From RUG806 sp963624415 (GTDB lineage Bacteria; Bacillota; Clostridia; Oscillospirales; Acutalibacteraceae): a DNA stretch of 15,729 nt. Position 1 is the first letter of the stretch. Each line of letters opens with the position of its first letter. A model generated the notes under the pieces. It made no database searches. It saw only the letters and a list, made by a program, of their open reading frames with translations, and was not told the DNA's origin. The stretch is taken from positions 1-15,729 of the forward strand of contig CAVFPQ010000047.1 in the NCBI GenBank assembly GCA_963624415.1, in the 5' to 3' direction. The position numbers were made by a program, and so were the translations under genes. Of the stretch, positions 14,034-15,729 are shown piece after piece.

Positions 14034-15326
14034 ATGGACGGGTTTAATGAACAGAATTTTGATGAGCGGAATGTGATGCCGGAGGGGCAGTCCGGGAGAA
14101 AGAAAAAGAAGCCGGTGACACGCAAAAGCTTTGTTATATTCGCTTTTGTGATGGTGCTTGTGTGCATTATCATAAGTGTAACAACGGGCATTCTGTCGGC
14201 TTTGGTGGCGGTCAATGTGTCGCTCGGGAGTGATGACTCTGCGACAACCGAAGCACCGAACGAGGAGCTTATTTCGGTTGAAAATGACACTTCCCCCGAG
14301 GTTGAGCCTGTCGCCGAAATTCCGACGGAAGAAACAACCGAGAGCACAAAAACAACGCTTACAAACGGTGAAATTTATGACGGCAGTGTGTCCGGAATTG
14401 TGTCGATATTCGTAAAAGCCGAAAAGGATGAAGAAATCGGACTCGGTATAAACACGACTCTGCCCATGACCGCAAACGGTTCGGGTTTTTTCGTGACTGC
14501 GGACGGCTATATTGTGACTAATTACCATGTTATAGAGGGCGCAAAGTCCGTCAGTGTGACCGATTGCACCGGCAAGACATACGAAGCGGAAGTAAAGGGG
14601 TATTATAAGAGCAACGACCTTGCAATCCTGAAGGTTGAGGGCGAGTTTGACCCCGTGCCGCTCGGCAAGGCATCCGCACTTAAAGTCGGTGATGAGATTT
14701 TCGCAATCGGATGCGCATTAAGCGACTTGTCGTATACATTTACGAACGGTGTTGTGAGCCATCTGAACCGCACAATCACTCTGACAAATGATGCTACACT
14801 GAATATGTATCAGACGAATATCGCCATAAACGAGGGTAATTCCGGCGGCCCGGTGCTTAACGGATACGGCGAAATTGTGGGAATTACAACGGCAAAATAT
14901 GAGGCGACAGGCGTTGAGGGACTGAGCTTTTTTATTCCGATTGACGATGTTATCAACATGATTGACGATATCATTGACCACGGTTCATATGACGGCACAC
15001 CCATGCTCGGCGTGACCGTTCAGCCGATAACAACGGCTATGACGGCGAAATATAAGCTGCCGCAGGGACTTTATATTGTCGAAAAAGAGGTCGGCTCGGC
15101 ATCTCAAAAAGCGGGGCTGAAGCTCGGCGATGTCATAACGGCAGTTGACGGAGAGCAGATAGTTTATGTGACGGATCTGGAGTCGGTTCTGAACAGAAAA
15201 CGTGCAGGTGATACTGTATGTGTTACGGTGTACAGAAACGGCGAAAAACTGACTTTTGCGGCCGTATTGGATGAGTTTGCGGAGAAAACGCAAACGGAGC
15301 AGTATAAGGGAACGAGCAGAAGGTAG
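14034..15326 (+). CDS. HtrA/DegP-like membrane-anchored serine protease with PDZ domain
   Basis: A 430-residue surface protease for protein quality control. A charged N-terminus with GRKKKK (21-26) precedes one membrane anchor (about 32-62), an S/T/E-rich linker (65-115), a trypsin-like domain (about 118-315) and a PDZ domain (about 323-412). The catalytic triad is visible: His165 in VTNYHVIEG, Asp195 in SNDLAILKV and Ser270 in NEGNSGGPV. PDZ features include GLYIVEKEVGSASQKAGLKLGD (345-366). The anchor is a type II signal anchor, so the catalytic part lies outside the cell. The ATG at 14034 follows AAAGGTGA by four bases; an upstream in-frame ATG at 13989 lies inside the repeat and is rejected. 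Which htrA paralogue it is cannot be decided. Confidence 0.93.
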   Translation: MDGFNEQNFDERNVMPEGQSGRKKKKPVTRKSFVIFAFVMVLVCIIISVTTGILSALVAVNVSLGSDDSATTEAPNEELISVENDTSPEVEPVAEIPTEETTESTKTTLTNGEIYDGSVSGIVSIFVKAEKDEEIGLGINTTLPMTANGSGFFVTADGYIVTNYHVIEGAKSVSVTDCTGKTYEAEVKGYYKSNDLAILKVEGEFDPVPLGKASALKVGDEIFAIGCALSDLSYTFTNGVVSHLNRTITLTNDATLNMYQTNIAINEGNSGGPVLNGYGEIVGITTAKYEATGVEGLSFFIPIDDVINMIDDIIDHGSYDGTPMLGVTVQPITTAMTAKYKLPQGLYIVEKEVGSASQKAGLKLGDVITAVDGEQIVYVTDLESVLNRKRAGDTVCVTVYRNGEKLTFAAVLDEFAEKTQTEQYKGTSRR

Positions 15327-15329
15327 TCG

Positions 15330-15402
15330 GCAATCAGAAATTGAGTGGACAGCGGCTGAGGAAGACACTGCGTGCTTTGAATTTATAAAGCTCTGCGAGA
15401 GG
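15330..15402 (+). repeat. Composite repeat copy 10 (decayed)
   Basis: Just after the protease stop. A degenerate leader (CGGCAATCAGAAATTGAGTGG) precedes GAGGA, an imperfect hairpin AGACAC (15363-15368), loop TGC, GTGCTT (15372-15377), then TGAATTTATAAAGCTCTGCG. One stem pair is broken and the flank is changed, so this copy looks older than the others. Confidence 0.65.
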
Positions 15403-15582
15403 AAAATGTACTAAATTTCAGGGCTGATATTTGTGCAGGGTGTATATTGGAAATTGCGATTATTGTTTGAAAAATGAATGGGAGAGTGAGTGGTAAAATC
15501 GGGGAAATGATTCTTAAAAAGAAAAATTGAGTGTGTTAAAATCTGCAATTATATGACAAATAATTATAAAAAATAAATTGAG
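15403..15582. other. AT-rich non-coding stretch
   Basis: No open frame with a ribosome binding site, no convincing promoter and no RNA family that I recognise. It becomes very AT-rich toward 15580. Confidence 0.5.
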
Positions 15583-15589
15583 GTGGCTC

Positions 15590-15665
15590 TTAGCCACGCA
15601 CTGACAACGAAGTATTGGTTTCTCGCCGAAAAATCTCCCATATCTTTGTCCGAAAGCCTCGCAAT
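15590..15665. repeat. 76-base perfect repeat, copy 2
   Basis: Identical over 76 bases to 10321-10396. Its left edge takes part in a hairpin GTGGCT (15583-15588), loop CTT, AGCCAC (15592-15597). Its right edge takes part in GCAATGC (15661-15667), loop GACA, GCATTGC (15672-15678). Thus each end of the shared core is closed by a hairpin whose outer arm is unique to this copy. On the minus strand one frame stays open through the core to the window edge; it has no visible start. Confidence 0.95.
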
Positions 15666-15729
15666 GCGACAGCATTGCTTCATTTCCGGACTTCGATATG
15701 AAAAATTTTTCTTGGCTACGAAACTGCTT

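Noticed and set aside
13917..14528. A 203-codon minus-strand open frame opposite rqcP end and the HtrA-like protease
   Set aside because: Low-complexity histidine- and cysteine-rich translation, no start signal, and it overlaps a clearly conserved protease in full.

Overview
The window looks like chromosomal DNA from a Gram-positive, low-to-middle GC member of the Clostridia, most likely an Oscillospiraceae/Ruminococcaceae-type gut bacterium. This rests on strong GGAGG or GGTGA ribosome binding sites, ZapA and RqcP of Firmicutes type, a transcription-attenuating lysine riboswitch, an AgrC/AgrA-type two-component pair, a clostridial form of galactokinase and frequent TTG starts. I see no phage, plasmid, CRISPR or transposase genes. 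The species call is inference.

Layout. On the minus strand at the left is a three-gene operon, transcribed right to left: a PHP-domain metallohydrolase (2050-3459), a TVP38/TMEM64 membrane protein (1272-2030) and galactokinase galK (2-1279). It is divided by back-to-back promoters from the divergent translational GTPase typA/bipA (3655-5475). Next on the plus strand are zapA (5693-6025), which ends in a good intrinsic terminator, and an orphan beta-class DNA methyltransferase (6108-7031). A repeat-rich gap leads into a strong promoter and a complete lysine riboswitch (about 7455-7680). This controls a polar amino-acid ABC importer: lipoprotein (7731-8624), permease (8723-9517) and ATPase (9519-10265). 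The riboswitch makes lysine the likely substrate. A repeat-filled convergent gap separates this from a minus-strand two-component system: a LytTR regulator (12173-12886) followed by an AgrC-like GHKL kinase (10724-12070). Further right are a GtrA-family membrane protein (minus, 13000-13548), a divergent rqcP (13715-13954) and an HtrA-like membrane-anchored serine protease (14034-15326). The last 400 bases hold repeats and no convincing gene.

The unusual content is in the gaps. At least ten copies of a dispersed composite repeat occur. The core is a short hairpin whose stem sequence differs between copies while remaining base-paired, set in constant flanks (GGAAG before; GGATTATATAGCTTCGC after). 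It is often joined to tandem seven-base repeats of two kinds, ATGCATA and GCTAATT. Copies lie inside operons, within a few bases of stop codons and ribosome binding sites. A separate 76-base sequence occurs twice, identical, about 5.3 kb apart (10321-10396 and 15590-15665). These repeats are the best candidates for something undescribed. The protein-coding genes are mostly recognisable housekeeping, transport and signalling functions.
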